DNA from: DAOQVR01 sp035341665
GTDB lineage: Bacteria; Chloroflexota; Anaerolineae; JAAYZQ01
Assembly (NCBI GenBank): GCA_035341665.1
Contig: DAOQVR010000001.1
Span: 372,001-436,000 of the forward strand
Direction: 5' to 3'
Length of the DNA stretch: 64,000 nucleotides
The notes beneath the pieces were generated by a model. The model made no database searches. It was not told the origin of the DNA and saw only the letters and a list, made by a program, of their open reading frames with translations. Shown here one piece after another: positions 9,228 through 18,735 of this stretch; within the stretch, counting starts at the first letter, position 1, and each line of letters opens with the position of its first letter. The translations under genes and the position numbers were made by a program.

Positions 9228-9601
9228 GAGCCCAAAGACTCCCTGAGAGTTACTGTGCCGTGACTACATGGCGAACATGGTCAACTGAACAGGCGATCCG
9301 GTGCGCGACCCTGTTGTAGCATTGGTCATATCGCCTCGCGCACTTCAGGCAGATGGCGAAAGTAGACAATCTTGACTTCACGGCTTGACCCGGCGCTGTC
9401 TGGCTTTCACCCCTACTGATGTCCGGCCAAAGACCAACTGTCCGGCCATCTTCTCGACTGCTGCCTCGGCCTTGGCTGCCGCCTCCTCGACCGTGGCGCT
9501 TTCTCGGCGGAACTCGGCCTTCAGCACCGCCTTGGCCACGGCTAGCTGGGCGTTCGCGAGAGCCGCCTCTGCCAGGATGGCTTGACACCACCGTCTTGTG
9601 T
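9228..9601 (-). pseudogene. Decayed 3'-end copy of the methylase-helicase gene
   Basis: Between 9262 and 9601 the minus strand matches the last ~110 codons of the methylase-helicase gene at 19059-19390, at roughly 80-85% by eye. Shared peptides include ILAEAALANAQLAVAK and VVYFR-like KIVYFR. The copy is broken: four extra bases (gaca, about 9585-9588) shift the frame near its 5' end, and an extra base near 9385 shifts it again before the C-terminus. Homology stops at about 9601, so most of the gene (helicase and methylase domains) is absent. A short hairpin, AGGGAG/CTCCCT at about 9228-9247, sits where the intact copy has its terminator. No expressed product is expected. Confidence 0.8.
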
Positions 9602-9622
9602 CAATAGCCGTGCTATACTGGT

Positions 9623-9813
9623 CCATAGTGTTCGAGAGTGCGCAATTGACGTTTATTACTGGCAACCTGGCTCAAGGTCGATCAGCACGCCTGTCGGTGC
9701 CTGTTGAAACTGCCCTGATAACGATAGAAGTTTCTTCGAGTTGCGTCAGATTGAGCGTCGAATCGAGGCGGCCCATAGCTTAAACGTCAATTGCGCAGTC
9801 TCAAAAACGCTGG
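9623..9813. mobile_element. MITE-like element with 33-bp imperfect terminal inverted repeats
   Basis: The left end 9623-9655 and right end 9781-9813 are inverted repeats. The inner 17 bp (TGCGCAATTGACGTTTA and its complement, 9639-9655 and 9781-9797) are perfect. The outer 16 bp match at 11 positions (CCA..GT.TT.GAGA). The 125-bp interior has no ORF and no obvious structure. The element is non-coding and begins about 20 bp after homology to the methylase-helicase remnant ends. No clear target-site duplication is visible. It may be a MITE, or a structured RNA or recombination site. The rest of 9602-9893 shows nothing else. Confidence 0.6.
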
Positions 9814-9893
9814 TACATTAGCAGGTGAAAGTTGACAAGGCAGGCCGGGGCAATCGAAGAGTATACGAGGATCGGGGTTCTTCTTGCCGTCTG

Positions 9894-11066
9894 TCAGCCG
9901 CGCGCCAAAGAAGGCGGGATCTCGACATCGACCCAGACCTGAGCACCAAGGGCAATGTCGAAGGCCGTACGGAGTGTTTCGATAACGATCTCGCTGACTT
10001 CCCTCTGGATCCGTTTCGTCGGGAGCAAATCGTCTTTCCCTTGGACGAAGCCGATGGCAGACAGAATAGTGAGGTCGGCCCTCGCCTCTATGTGCCACTG
10101 ACCTGAGGGCTGATTCGAGAAAGCTGCCTGGATGAAGGGGGCGTCGTTCTGAGGTGTGGTCGACACGATGAAGAATCCGTCGCCGCTTGTCTCGATCTCG
10201 CACACAATGCCTTCAACCGCCTCATAGCTGAGTGCCATGTGTCTACGGTTTCCGCCTGTGGAAGCCGCGGACTCGAGCTCGGGCAGGAGCCGACCACGCT
10301 TCTTGCCCTTTCTCTCTCTGGGAATCGGATCAAGGATGTCGCGCATTTCCGATCCCGACAAGTCCACGGTCACACCGACGGCACGGTCTATGTCCTCTTG
10401 AGTAATGCGCACCTCCCCGTCGTCGTAGTAGACCCCTGATGGCAGAGTGGGTGCAGGCTCTTTGCTTGCTTCGAAGTCGGCCATTGTTTCGGTGACCGCT
10501 GCAGTGAAGGCCTGGCCCATTGTGGCCTGCAAGTCCGCGATCGCTTGCAGAGCATGATCACCAGCGGGCGTGGCGCGGTAGAGGATGACTTCAGCGACCA
10601 TCTTGTCGAGTTCGTCGGATGTGCAGTTGCTAACCACTCGGTTCACGAGGTCATCCTTCCTGCCCTTGTCTGACAGGCCTTTCGCCCTGAGCATCAGCCG
10701 CAGGTCAGTCACAGTCGTTGACCCTGCGAGCTTGCCTGGAGGCGATGCATCGACAATCAAGCCAACAGACAAGAGCAAATCGAATAAATCTCGATATGTC
10801 TGTTTGTGGAAAGGGTCATACTGACGATCCAGATCAACTTTGAACTCTCGAAGGCGGTCGCGGCAGCGCGCCAGAAGATGAATCGCGCCAGGGGTCAGGT
10901 GCGCTAGGTCACCTGGCGCCACAACTAGGGTCGCCTTGATGATTGAGTCGCCGTAGTCAATGCCCCACCACTTGTGGACGCCTTTGAGTAATCGGGTGAG
11001 CCGCCTGAGTTGTTTCGGGGTGGGGTTGAACTGCGAGAAATACTGAGACACGCTAGGATCTTCCAT
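9894..11066 (-). CDS. SAP-domain protein downstream of the HerA-NurA operon
   Basis: A 390-aa protein. Residues ~120-146 form a SAP DNA-binding motif (TDLRLMLRAKGLSDKGRKDDL pattern: L-R-x-x-L-x-x-x-G-L-S-x-x-G-x-K-x-x-L). The first 110 residues are helical. The last ~120 residues (from about 275) form an alpha/beta domain with F-I-V-S and W-H-I-E-A strands followed by a long helix, perhaps of the YbjN/type III chaperone-like fold; that assignment is weak. It is on the same strand as the HerA-Mre11-Rad50-NurA genes, 160 bp after nurA, so it may be a fifth member of that system, for example a DNA-binding recruiter. It could also have its own promoter. I do not know a named family for the whole protein. 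Confidence 0.6.
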   Translation of the reverse strand: MEDPSVSQYFSQFNPTPKQLRRLTRLLKGVHKWWGIDYGDSIIKATLVVAPGDLAHLTPGAIHLLARCRDRLREFKVDLDRQYDPFHKQTYRDLFDLLLSVGLIVDASPPGKLAGSTTVTDLRLMLRAKGLSDKGRKDDLVNRVVSNCTSDELDKMVAEVILYRATPAGDHALQAIADLQATMGQAFTAAVTETMADFEASKEPAPTLPSGVYYDDGEVRITQEDIDRAVGVTVDLSGSEMRDILDPIPRERKGKKRGRLLPELESAASTGGNRRHMALSYEAVEGIVCEIETSGDGFFIVSTTPQNDAPFIQAAFSNQPSGQWHIEARADLTILSAIGFVQGKDDLLPTKRIQREVSEIVIETLRTAFDIALGAQVWVDVEIPPSLARG

Positions 11067-11226
11067 GCTCTACTCTTACAACCTCAACTGGGCATCGTCA
11101 TTCTTGGCCGGCGCACGAATTGTGGACACCTTGCGCTCCAGGATCTCGAGACGGATTAACCACCGAGGCTCTTCCCAACAGAAGGAAGCAGCTCGTGGCA
11201 AAGGCACAAGGCATTCGTTGTGAGCG

Positions 11227-12294
11227 CTAGCGCAAGGCATTCAGAGCGCTCATCGTGATTTGTTCCAGCGGCTGGAACAGGCGCTGAACACGCGCCTCTA
11301 TCACGCGGATGGGCTCCAGTGTGACGGCTGCTCGCGCGTAGGTGAGATCTCTTGTGTGCAGCCGACTCATGTGGACGGTCAAGGCATCTAAAAGGGAGTA
11401 ATCACGTTGTTGGTAGTTCTCAAAGTGTGCTTTGCCCAGTTCGACGCGCACGACGCCGTTCACTGCGCCAGCGAGTGGCGGCGAGATTCGGGCATAGAAG
11501 GAGACTACCTGCACGTCCTTCGTCTCGACCTCAAAGGCAGGCGTTCGTTCCCCAAGTTCCAGGCTATACAGGACAGGGAGCCTGCAAATGTCCAGGTAGC
11601 GGCGTCGCATGGTCTTGATGACACCCACGACAAGTTGATCGCTCCTTGCGGGCAGGTGATCCACGTAGCGCCCGTCCACATAGGCGGGCAAATCGATCCG
11701 ACGGACGAGCTGCTCCTCGCGCCGGAGCATCTCGTCAGTGACTCGCCGCCGCAATCGGGTGCGCACGGTGGTATAGTCACGGATGGCTGCCTCTCGTTCT
11801 TCTTGGCTTCGAAAGTAGGCATCGCTGGTGGCTTCCCAGGTTATCAGATCGAAGACCCTTGGGTGGTTCCGCAGATCCGCTCGCAGGGGCTCAGTCTCAG
11901 CATCGGAATAACCCATGGTGCTGATAGCCATGAAGCAGTCGCACGAGATACTCGAATGCTCCGGGTCCTTCAGGGACAAGGCTCCGACACCTAGCTGACC
12001 GGCGCGGATAGAACGAGCATAGCCCATGCTGTCCTGGACACCCGCGGCGATCTCGGAGCTGGACACGGCCCCGTCCACAAAGGCCACGGGGAGCCTACTG
12101 TCGGTGGCGGCGGAGATAGCCGGGCGGATCGACTGCCAGTTGTCACGAGGGACCTCGTAGTCAAGGTTAACATTCGGAACCACCTCCAGCGGGTCGTCGC
12201 CCCCGAAGGATGTCATTTCTTCGGGCAGGGGTGCAGCCTGGTAAGGCACGGCCTGGAGAAGCGAGAGGAGGTTGGTGCAGCACAGGGCACTCAT
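11227..12294 (-). CDS. nurA: NurA-family 5'-3' nuclease
   Basis: A 355-aa protein with the NurA pattern: a first strand with V-A-F-V-D-G (residues ~70, Asp is metal-binding), a central Y-V-D-G-R-Y segment, V-V-G-V-I-K-T near 225, and a late V-V-R-V-E-L strand. NurA is an RNase H-like-fold nuclease that works with the hexameric HerA translocase and Mre11-Rad50 to resect double-strand breaks in archaea. Bacterial HerA-NurA pairs also act in phage defence. The start ATG overlaps the rad50 stop by 1 bp (TGATG, 12292-12296), so it is translationally coupled as the last gene of the four-gene operon. The order herA-mre11-rad50-nurA supports the call. Confidence 0.8.
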   Translation of the reverse strand: MSALCCTNLLSLLQAVPYQAAPLPEEMTSFGGDDPLEVVPNVNLDYEVPRDNWQSIRPAISAATDSRLPVAFVDGAVSSSEIAAGVQDSMGYARSIRAGQLGVGALSLKDPEHSSISCDCFMAISTMGYSDAETEPLRADLRNHPRVFDLITWEATSDAYFRSQEEREAAIRDYTTVRTRLRRRVTDEMLRREEQLVRRIDLPAYVDGRYVDHLPARSDQLVVGVIKTMRRRYLDICRLPVLYSLELGERTPAFEVETKDVQVVSFYARISPPLAGAVNGVVRVELGKAHFENYQQRDYSLLDALTVHMSRLHTRDLTYARAAVTLEPIRVIEARVQRLFQPLEQITMSALNALR

Positions 12295-15200
12295 CAGAGT
12301 GACTCCTCGGCCGGTAAACCTGGCGCGGAGCGATCCCCATCTCGCCTGAGCTCGACCCGGTTTGGGAAGTATGCCTGCATATCCGCAAGGTGACTGATGA
12401 CGACGACCTGATCGCGGCTACCGATCTCTACGAGTCTTCCTATGGCGTCATCGATGATCCGTTTGCGGTGCTTCTGGTCCAGTGCCCCGAACCCCTCGTC
12501 GATGAAGAGGCAGCGAATATTGCCTGCCCCATGAGTCACGCGGCCAATGGCCAGGGCGACTGCGATGGCGATGGCAAAACGTTCGCCGCCGCTGTATTCG
12601 CCGTATTTCCGGACGGCGCTCAGGGCACGATCCTCGATGGTGAAGCCGTGCTTGTCGTAATAGGCGATCCCGATGGGCCATCCCAGTTCCGCAAGGATCT
12701 GGCTCGCCTCGAGGCTGATGCTTTCCATCAGCCTCTGCGTAATGAGAGCAAACAGCGGCCCCGGAGCACGCGTCTTTGTGCCTGGGTCGATCGCATCCTC
12801 GATCGTTCTGAAGGCCCACTGCTGTTTCCTACCGTCCTTCAGTTGTAGCTCCAGGTCGTATCTGCGCTGGCAGTCGCGCTCGATGTTTCCGATCTCCCTG
12901 TTGAGGTCCATGAGGTCCCGCTCGGCTGAGGTCAGATGGGCCTGCAGCTCTTGCCAGCGTTCGCTGGCGACGACTTCAGTTACCGATCCAACCTCGGCAC
13001 CCAGATCGTCGAGAGCCCGTTGCTTGAGCTCAATCTCGGTCTGGACTCTGGCCGAGTTTGTTTGTGCTTGCTGAAGGTCGGCAAGCTGACTCGCTTGCCC
13101 GCCGTAGGCATGGGCTAGGTTTTCCAGGGAACTGAGGGTGGTGGGGCTGTCAACGGCGTTGAGAAGATCGGCGGCGAGATCTGGGAGGCTCGACCCTATC
13201 CTCCGCTGCTCGGTTTGCAGGGTTTGCCGGGTTGCCGAGAGGTGCCCTTGCTCCTGACTCTGGGAAGCCTTTAGGCTGGTCAGGTTCTTGTCGACTGCGG
13301 AAAGGCACTTTTCGGCGGCTGTCCATTGCTGCTTCGCCTCCTGGACTTGGTCCTCTGCGTTCTTGACTGTCCTCTGGAGCCGATCGCGCCTTGACTCTGC
13401 CTCGCCCACCTGCCCGGCCAGGGCACGATACTTCGCATCCAGCTCCGCGATCTGGGCGTCGGTTACGGGCGATTCGATCTCCAGAGCGGCTCGGCTTCGT
13501 TTTTCCCGATCCAGGACCTGTGCCTGCGACCGGTAGGTCGCTCGAACATCAGTCAGAGTGCTGAACTGCGCCTCGACGTCGGCCAGCCGGCGAAGCTCCG
13601 CGTCCACGATTTCCTGCATTGCAGGGGAAGGCGCTTGCAACCAGTCTGGAGGGGGTATATCCCGCCACTGGTTAAGATGTTGCTGCCACTGGCTTGCTGC
13701 CTGTTGGCGGCGCCTGGCGGCAGTATCCCGTGATTTCCTGGCTGAGGCACCTGCCTGGCTTGCTTGGCTTTCCAGCGCGGCCCTGCGGCTCTCCTGGCGC
13801 TTGATTTCGTCCTTGATCTGCGTGATCTGGACTCGATTGTTTTCGAGCTCGACGGCGACGGCCACTAGTTCCTGCTTGACCACGGTCACTGTGGCTTGGT
13901 GGTACTCGATCTCTTGGCAAACGTGCTCGCCGATCTCCCCCTTTAGCTCGGTGCCACAGGTGGGACACACGCCCGCGGCAACGGCCTTGTTCCGGTTGGC
14001 GATGACATCCTCGGAAGCATCTTGCTGCCGATGGAGCTCTCCTTGACGGGTGCGAAGGGTCTCTGCTGTGCTTTCCAGGGCCTGAAGCTGAACTCCTTTG
14101 ACCTGGAGCAGGTTCTGAAGTTGGGCGGCCTCGCGGTCGGCCGTATTGGCCTCGGTCTCCCTGGCCTTGGCAGCGGTCAGGTCCTCCTCGGCCTCGCCGA
14201 GGGTCTGCAGTGCGAACTGCAGGGCGTTTTCAGCACGTGTCAGGAGATCTCTGTAGTCCTTCTGGCGCTTCACCTCGTCGAATCGGGCCAGATCAGCCTC
14301 CCGGGCATCTTGCTCCGCTCGTATACTGGCAATGTCACGATCCAGGCGCTGGGCCTCCCTTGCCGTGGCTAGCGCATCTCTGGCTGTGGAGCGGCGACCA
14401 GACAGTGCCAATAGAGCGTCTTTCACATCGTTCAATTCTTGTAGCTGCCTTTGCTGCTCGAGAGCCAGGTTGTCGTAGACGATCTTTTTGCCTGCTGCTT
14501 CCTGCGTTGCAGCGGCCAAGTCTTGTCGCGCCTGTTCGATCTCCCCTTCGCGGCGTGCGACGCTCTTGGATAGCCTGGCCCCCTGGATCAGCGTGTTGTG
14601 GATACGCTCCCAAGCGATGATCCACCGGCTAGCGTGGTGTATCTCATCAGCGTTTCTCAGGACCTGCTCCCACTGAGCCAGCTTCTGTTTTCCCTGCCGG
14701 ATCTCGTCGTCCAGCATGGCCGCACGTTTCACCTTGTCGAGAAGCTGCCTGGCCACCTCCTCATCCCGTCTCAGCCCGTTCCGCCTGGCTTCCAGGTTCT
14801 CCGCGTCTTTGCGACGCGCTGATAGGTGCAGCCCGGTGGCGTACTCGACAGAAGCGAACTGCGCCTGAAGCTCCTTAACGCGGTCGGTCAATGTCCTCAG
14901 ATGGGCGTGTGCGCGCTCGTATATCTTTGCATAGATCTCCAGCCGGCATAGTCGAAGAAGCTGCGCGCGTTGGGCGGCGTGAGATAGCTCCATGAACTTG
15001 CCGGCCTCCTCCTGCCGGAGGAAGACGGCGGATGCAAATGCGTCGTATTCCACACCCCGCAGGAGATCTTGGACGACATAGTCAGTCACAGCCTTCTGGC
15101 CGCTTTGGAGAGTCAAGGGAGGGCCATCGGCGCGAAGCTGTGTCAGCAAAGCCGTTGTTCCGCCGGCTCTTTTCGACAATGTGCGCTCAACGCGGTAGGT

Positions 15201-15494
15201 CACGTCCCCTTTGGCAGTGGGCAACGTGAAGTCAAGGCGAACCGCAGCCGACGTTTCGCCGCTCCGAATCGCGTCCTCGTTGTTTCCCCTGGGATACTTG
15301 GCGAATAGCGCGTAGCAGATTGCCTCCAGAATGGCGCTTTTGCCAGCTCCGTTGTCACCCGAGATAAGAACCAGCGGCTGTCCTGAGAGGTCGATTGTTG
15401 GCACCACCTGTACTGTGCTGTCCGGCTGACCTGGGGGTGCCCAGCGGCGGGGATAGCTCATCCAGTTCTCAAGCTCAATGTGCTCAATCCTCAT
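12294..15494 (-). CDS. rad50: Rad50/SbcC-like ATPase
   Basis: A 1066-aa SMC-type ATPase. Walker A GDNGAGKS is at residues 46-53, a long coiled coil follows, the zinc hook CPTC is at 510-513, a second coiled coil follows, and near the C-terminus are the ABC signature YSGGERF and Walker B (CLFIDEGFGALD). This is the full Rad50 layout. It tethers and opens DNA ends together with the Mre11 nuclease encoded just upstream. A longer frame begins at 15566, but the ATG at 15492-15494 (MRIEHIELENW) matches the usual Rad50 N-terminus and overlaps the mre11 stop by 11 bp. Third gene of the HerA-Mre11-Rad50-NurA operon. Confidence 0.92.
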   Translation of the reverse strand: MRIEHIELENWMSYPRRWAPPGQPDSTVQVVPTIDLSGQPLVLISGDNGAGKSAILEAICYALFAKYPRGNNEDAIRSGETSAAVRLDFTLPTAKGDVTYRVERTLSKRAGGTTALLTQLRADGPPLTLQSGQKAVTDYVVQDLLRGVEYDAFASAVFLRQEEAGKFMELSHAAQRAQLLRLCRLEIYAKIYERAHAHLRTLTDRVKELQAQFASVEYATGLHLSARRKDAENLEARRNGLRRDEEVARQLLDKVKRAAMLDDEIRQGKQKLAQWEQVLRNADEIHHASRWIIAWERIHNTLIQGARLSKSVARREGEIEQARQDLAAATQEAAGKKIVYDNLALEQQRQLQELNDVKDALLALSGRRSTARDALATAREAQRLDRDIASIRAEQDAREADLARFDEVKRQKDYRDLLTRAENALQFALQTLGEAEEDLTAAKARETEANTADREAAQLQNLLQVKGVQLQALESTAETLRTRQGELHRQQDASEDVIANRNKAVAAGVCPTCGTELKGEIGEHVCQEIEYHQATVTVVKQELVAVAVELENNRVQITQIKDEIKRQESRRAALESQASQAGASARKSRDTAARRRQQAASQWQQHLNQWRDIPPPDWLQAPSPAMQEIVDAELRRLADVEAQFSTLTDVRATYRSQAQVLDREKRSRAALEIESPVTDAQIAELDAKYRALAGQVGEAESRRDRLQRTVKNAEDQVQEAKQQWTAAEKCLSAVDKNLTSLKASQSQEQGHLSATRQTLQTEQRRIGSSLPDLAADLLNAVDSPTTLSSLENLAHAYGGQASQLADLQQAQTNSARVQTEIELKQRALDDLGAEVGSVTEVVASERWQELQAHLTSAERDLMDLNREIGNIERDCQRRYDLELQLKDGRKQQWAFRTIEDAIDPGTKTRAPGPLFALITQRLMESISLEASQILAELGWPIGIAYYDKHGFTIEDRALSAVRKYGEYSGGERFAIAIAVALAIGRVTHGAGNIRCLFIDEGFGALDQKHRKRIIDDAIGRLVEIGSRDQVVVISHLADMQAYFPNRVELRRDGDRSAPGLPAEESL

Positions 15495-16731
15495 CGGACA
15501 ACTCCTGCAAGATGGTCTCAAGGGCCTTGGAGAGATGCGGCCTGTCCTCCTCCGCGAATGTAGCAAAGAATTCGTTGAATACCGTGCTGTGGTCGGCTAT
15601 CCGGCTGTAGTCAGGGCTCGCCTCGAATTTGGGCAAGGGGCTGGACTCGGGCGCGTCGGGACGGACAGTGTTTGCCTCCTTGAGGCGAGGAAACAGGTCG
15701 TACGCTTGATCGCGCAGGGGTGCATAGTCGGCGATGTCGCCCACTTTGATAATCAGGTCACCAAGAACACGCCGCGATAACTGCGCGCCCAGCCGGTCGG
15801 CAAGAGCCTGTAGCTCGGCACCGCTCGAGATCGCTTCGCTCACAAAGGGGGTTGCGGTCTGGATTGGCACGGGAACGACCTCCACCCGCCCGCGTTCGGG
15901 AAGGTCTACCACGAGAACGTGCGGTTGGTAGTCCCTCTCACCTCGGTCAAACCGGTCAGGGGCGCCGGCGTAGTAGGTGGGCACGACGGTTTCGTGCACC
16001 TGCTGGCCCAGGTGCATGTGCCCGAGCGCGTTATACTGAGGTACCTGATCGCTGTTGAGCAAAGCGTCGCGGCTGATGGCCAGGTCCCGCGCGTAGGAGG
16101 TCTCGAAGCCGGCGTATGCGCGGTCGTCTCCGTGTCCTTCGGGCGTGTAGCTCGAGCCGGAGACTGCAAAGTGACCGATCAACAGAGCAGGACTTCGGCC
16201 TGTCAGGTCTCGCTCTATGATGGCCTTGATCGCTTGCTCAAACAGCGAGCTCAATGTCTGGTTCTGGAGGTCCCCTTGCCCCGGGACACTGACCCTTTGG
16301 TCGGCAAGCAGGGTCGCAAAGTTTCGCAGGCTCAAGTAAGGCATGCCCAGGACCTGGAGCCGATCGAACCGATGGATACCCGGCTTTGTGAAAATGACGA
16401 GCTGCGCGGTCGCGCTGAGGGGATTGACACTGAGAGCGGCTTCCAGCAGGCGAAACAGAGGCATGTTGTCGTGGTTGCCCGGGATGAGGGCAACGTGTAC
16501 GCCGCTCTCCAGAAGACGCCTTATGGGCTGCCGCAACAGAAGAGAGCACAGGTTGAGTGACTCGCGGCCAAATCCCTCGAGAATGTCACCGGCGACCACC
16601 ACAAGCTGAACCTGATGCCGGAGTGCGATGTCTACGATCTCGGGGATTACGTGATCCCTCAGGTCGAGTGTGCGGTCGACCCCGTGCCATTCCTTGCCAA
16701 AGTGCCAGTCGGCGGTGTGCAGAATCTTCAT
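15484..16731 (-). CDS. mre11: Mre11/SbcD-like nuclease
   Basis: A 415-aa calcineurin-like phosphoesterase with the Mre11 motifs in order: D8-W-H10, G-D49 (AGDILEG), G-N86-H87-D (PGNHDN), G-H near 190 (LIGHFAVSG) and G-H-M-H near 236. These coordinate two Mn ions. The C-terminal ~130 residues would be the Rad50-binding and capping region. The start overlaps the herA stop by 4 bp (ATGA, 16728-16731), and the stop lies inside the start of rad50. It resects DNA ends in complex with Rad50. Size and motif spacing are normal for the family, and no catalytic residue appears to be missing. Confidence 0.92.
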   Translation of the reverse strand: MKILHTADWHFGKEWHGVDRTLDLRDHVIPEIVDIALRHQVQLVVVAGDILEGFGRESLNLCSLLLRQPIRRLLESGVHVALIPGNHDNMPLFRLLEAALSVNPLSATAQLVIFTKPGIHRFDRLQVLGMPYLSLRNFATLLADQRVSVPGQGDLQNQTLSSLFEQAIKAIIERDLTGRSPALLIGHFAVSGSSYTPEGHGDDRAYAGFETSYARDLAISRDALLNSDQVPQYNALGHMHLGQQVHETVVPTYYAGAPDRFDRGERDYQPHVLVVDLPERGRVEVVPVPIQTATPFVSEAISSGAELQALADRLGAQLSRRVLGDLIIKVGDIADYAPLRDQAYDLFPRLKEANTVRPDAPESSPLPKFEASPDYSRIADHSTVFNEFFATFAEEDRPHLSKALETILQELSDED

Positions 16732-18569
16732 TGTGAATCTCCGAAATCGAGGCGATCCAGGATGGTGCTGCCTGGCTCAGCAGGACCGGTGCCGATCTCA
16801 TCCTTGCGCGTGGCCCAGGGGGTAAAGGGGATACTTGCCAGCATGGGATAGCCAAATACATCCTGGATAATGATCTTCTCGCTGGGACCCAAGCTGGCGG
16901 CGCGAGAGCGCGCAACAGCGGGAAGTACCTGGCGCCACATGTCTGCTGAGAGCTCAACGGCACCGGTCCGGCCTAGTGCCTTGGTGGAAGCGTTCTCCCA
17001 GACGAGCGGAGCAACGCTGCTCGCCTTCTGCTGCGCGCCAAACAGGATGATGCCCTGCGATCGGAGCTGGGCGGCCACGTGCTCGAACAGCTTGGACACC
17101 TCATCCGTGCTTCCTCGCGGCGCAAACCGGTTGAGCTCGTCTAGGACGATGATGTACCTCTGCCTTCGGTCAGCGTGCCGCTCCCGATGCTGCTTGAGTC
17201 GTTCGATCACCGAGGCGACAACGAATCGTTGAGGCGCTTCCTCCAATCCATCTATGTCAATGACGATCGGATCGGTTGTCCGGTCCGCCGTGACTTGCGG
17301 GGGTTCTCCACTGGCGCTGTCTCTTACCAGAACGCCTCGCGCGCCGGCGAGAATGTTGTTGAGCCTGCGTGCCGTGGCCTTGATCGTGCTCCTATCGTGT
17401 TGCCGGGTTATCAAGTAGTGCGGTTCTTGTTCATTGTCCTTCACAGTCGCCGCGATCAGCCACTTGATCAACGTGTCGAAATTGCTGATGCCCTTGGAGC
17501 AGTCAATCGTGCGCCCTGAGGCTGAGCCAGCGTGCTCTTGTGAAATGAACTGAAAAGCGTCCTCGAGAACACCCTGCATCAGCTCATGCGCCCGCGTCTC
17601 AGTGCTGAACAGGTACTTCTCGACCCCCCAGTCGATGACGTCCTTCAGTCCCCATGTGTACTTCTTCGTGGCCGGCGGCAGCCCTTGCCGGATGCCGCCG
17701 CCCTGAATCGGATAGCTGTAGAATGTAGCTGCCAAGAACGGTTGAGCGAACTCGTTGAACCGGTCCACCCCCCATGCTTGTCGGTAAGGATTCCAGTGCT
17801 CGGAGTTGACCTCGAAGCGCGCGTTGGGGCAGTTGAGCCACATCAAGTCGTTGCCCTTGACGTTGAACACGATCGGGACGACATAGAGAGGGCTCGCGGG
17901 GTGATCGAGTGTGACCTCTCGGGCATGGAGGAGCAACATCTTGACGAGGACCATCAGGAAACTCGTCTTGGTGCCGGTACCCGCTACGCCGGTGACGTTC
18001 ACATGCCCACCGAACTCGCCGAGGACGTAGCGTGTGTCTAGCTTGGCTGCACCGGCAACGTCTGTTCCCCCATTGCGGAGCAGGCCGACAACTAAATCGG
18101 CATCGGCCTTCTCCATCTCTGGATAGCCATAGCCGCGCCCCGCTTCGGCCTCGGTGGCCAAGAAGATCGGCAAACCCTCGATGAGCGGGACGAAGAGCGT
18201 TGGCTCAATGCTGAGCACGTGGCAGTGGGCGTAGGTGAACCCTGCTGGCGGCAGTAGGGGCGACTGCCCGGCCTGCCCGTCATATCGTGCGTGGTCGGAT
18301 CCCAGGCTGCGCGACTCGGATTGCCTGCGCACCTCTTCAACGACGCCGATGACCATGACGTGATCCCAGCCCATCGCCCTGACGCGCGGGTCTGCTTGAG
18401 GGAGGGGCATGGTCACTCGAACGAGCTGCCCGGCTTCGACGAGGCGCCGGCTGTCTGCCCAGAAGTAGAATTCATCCTGCGTTGCCTCCGAGGCAAGCGC
18501 CGTGGAGATCAGCCCGAGGCAGTTCTCGGGCAATGGCAAGGCCATGTCCTCCACAACCAAGTCGTCCAT
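16728..18569 (-). CDS. herA: HerA-type DNA translocase (variant P-loop)
   Basis: A 613-aa FtsK/HerA-superfamily ATPase. The N-terminal ~180 residues include a HAS-barrel-like segment (GQLVRVTMPL and MVIGVVEEV). The P-loop near residue 193 reads GVAGTGTKTS, with Thr rather than Gly before the Lys, unlike canonical GxxxxGK[ST]. Walker B is IIVLDELNRF near 475, followed by the Q-G-I-I-L-F-G-A-Q-Q sensor strand. HerA rings pump DNA into NurA. The GTG at 18596 is possible, but the ATG at 18569 has GGAGG 9 nt upstream and is preferred. First gene of the herA-mre11-rad50-nurA operon, read from a promoter at 18736-18764. Confidence 0.82.
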   Translation of the reverse strand: MDDLVVEDMALPLPENCLGLISTALASEATQDEFYFWADSRRLVEAGQLVRVTMPLPQADPRVRAMGWDHVMVIGVVEEVRRQSESRSLGSDHARYDGQAGQSPLLPPAGFTYAHCHVLSIEPTLFVPLIEGLPIFLATEAEAGRGYGYPEMEKADADLVVGLLRNGGTDVAGAAKLDTRYVLGEFGGHVNVTGVAGTGTKTSFLMVLVKMLLLHAREVTLDHPASPLYVVPIVFNVKGNDLMWLNCPNARFEVNSEHWNPYRQAWGVDRFNEFAQPFLAATFYSYPIQGGGIRQGLPPATKKYTWGLKDVIDWGVEKYLFSTETRAHELMQGVLEDAFQFISQEHAGSASGRTIDCSKGISNFDTLIKWLIAATVKDNEQEPHYLITRQHDRSTIKATARRLNNILAGARGVLVRDSASGEPPQVTADRTTDPIVIDIDGLEEAPQRFVVASVIERLKQHRERHADRRQRYIIVLDELNRFAPRGSTDEVSKLFEHVAAQLRSQGIILFGAQQKASSVAPLVWENASTKALGRTGAVELSADMWRQVLPAVARSRAASLGPSEKIIIQDVFGYPMLASIPFTPWATRKDEIGTGPAEPGSTILDRLDFGDSQ

Positions 18570-18735
18570 GAGAGTCGCCCTCCTGTCGGCCTGCACCTCG
18601 ACGATATCGCGGCAAAGCAGGAACCCGCCGCACCAGCCGTAGGGTCGGGAGTGTATATCGCAGTTGCCGTTGCGATTCTAGTGTTAAGCGTCGAGCGAGT
18701 CACAAGATCGAGCGAGGTCTACCTCGCGCCAGTCA

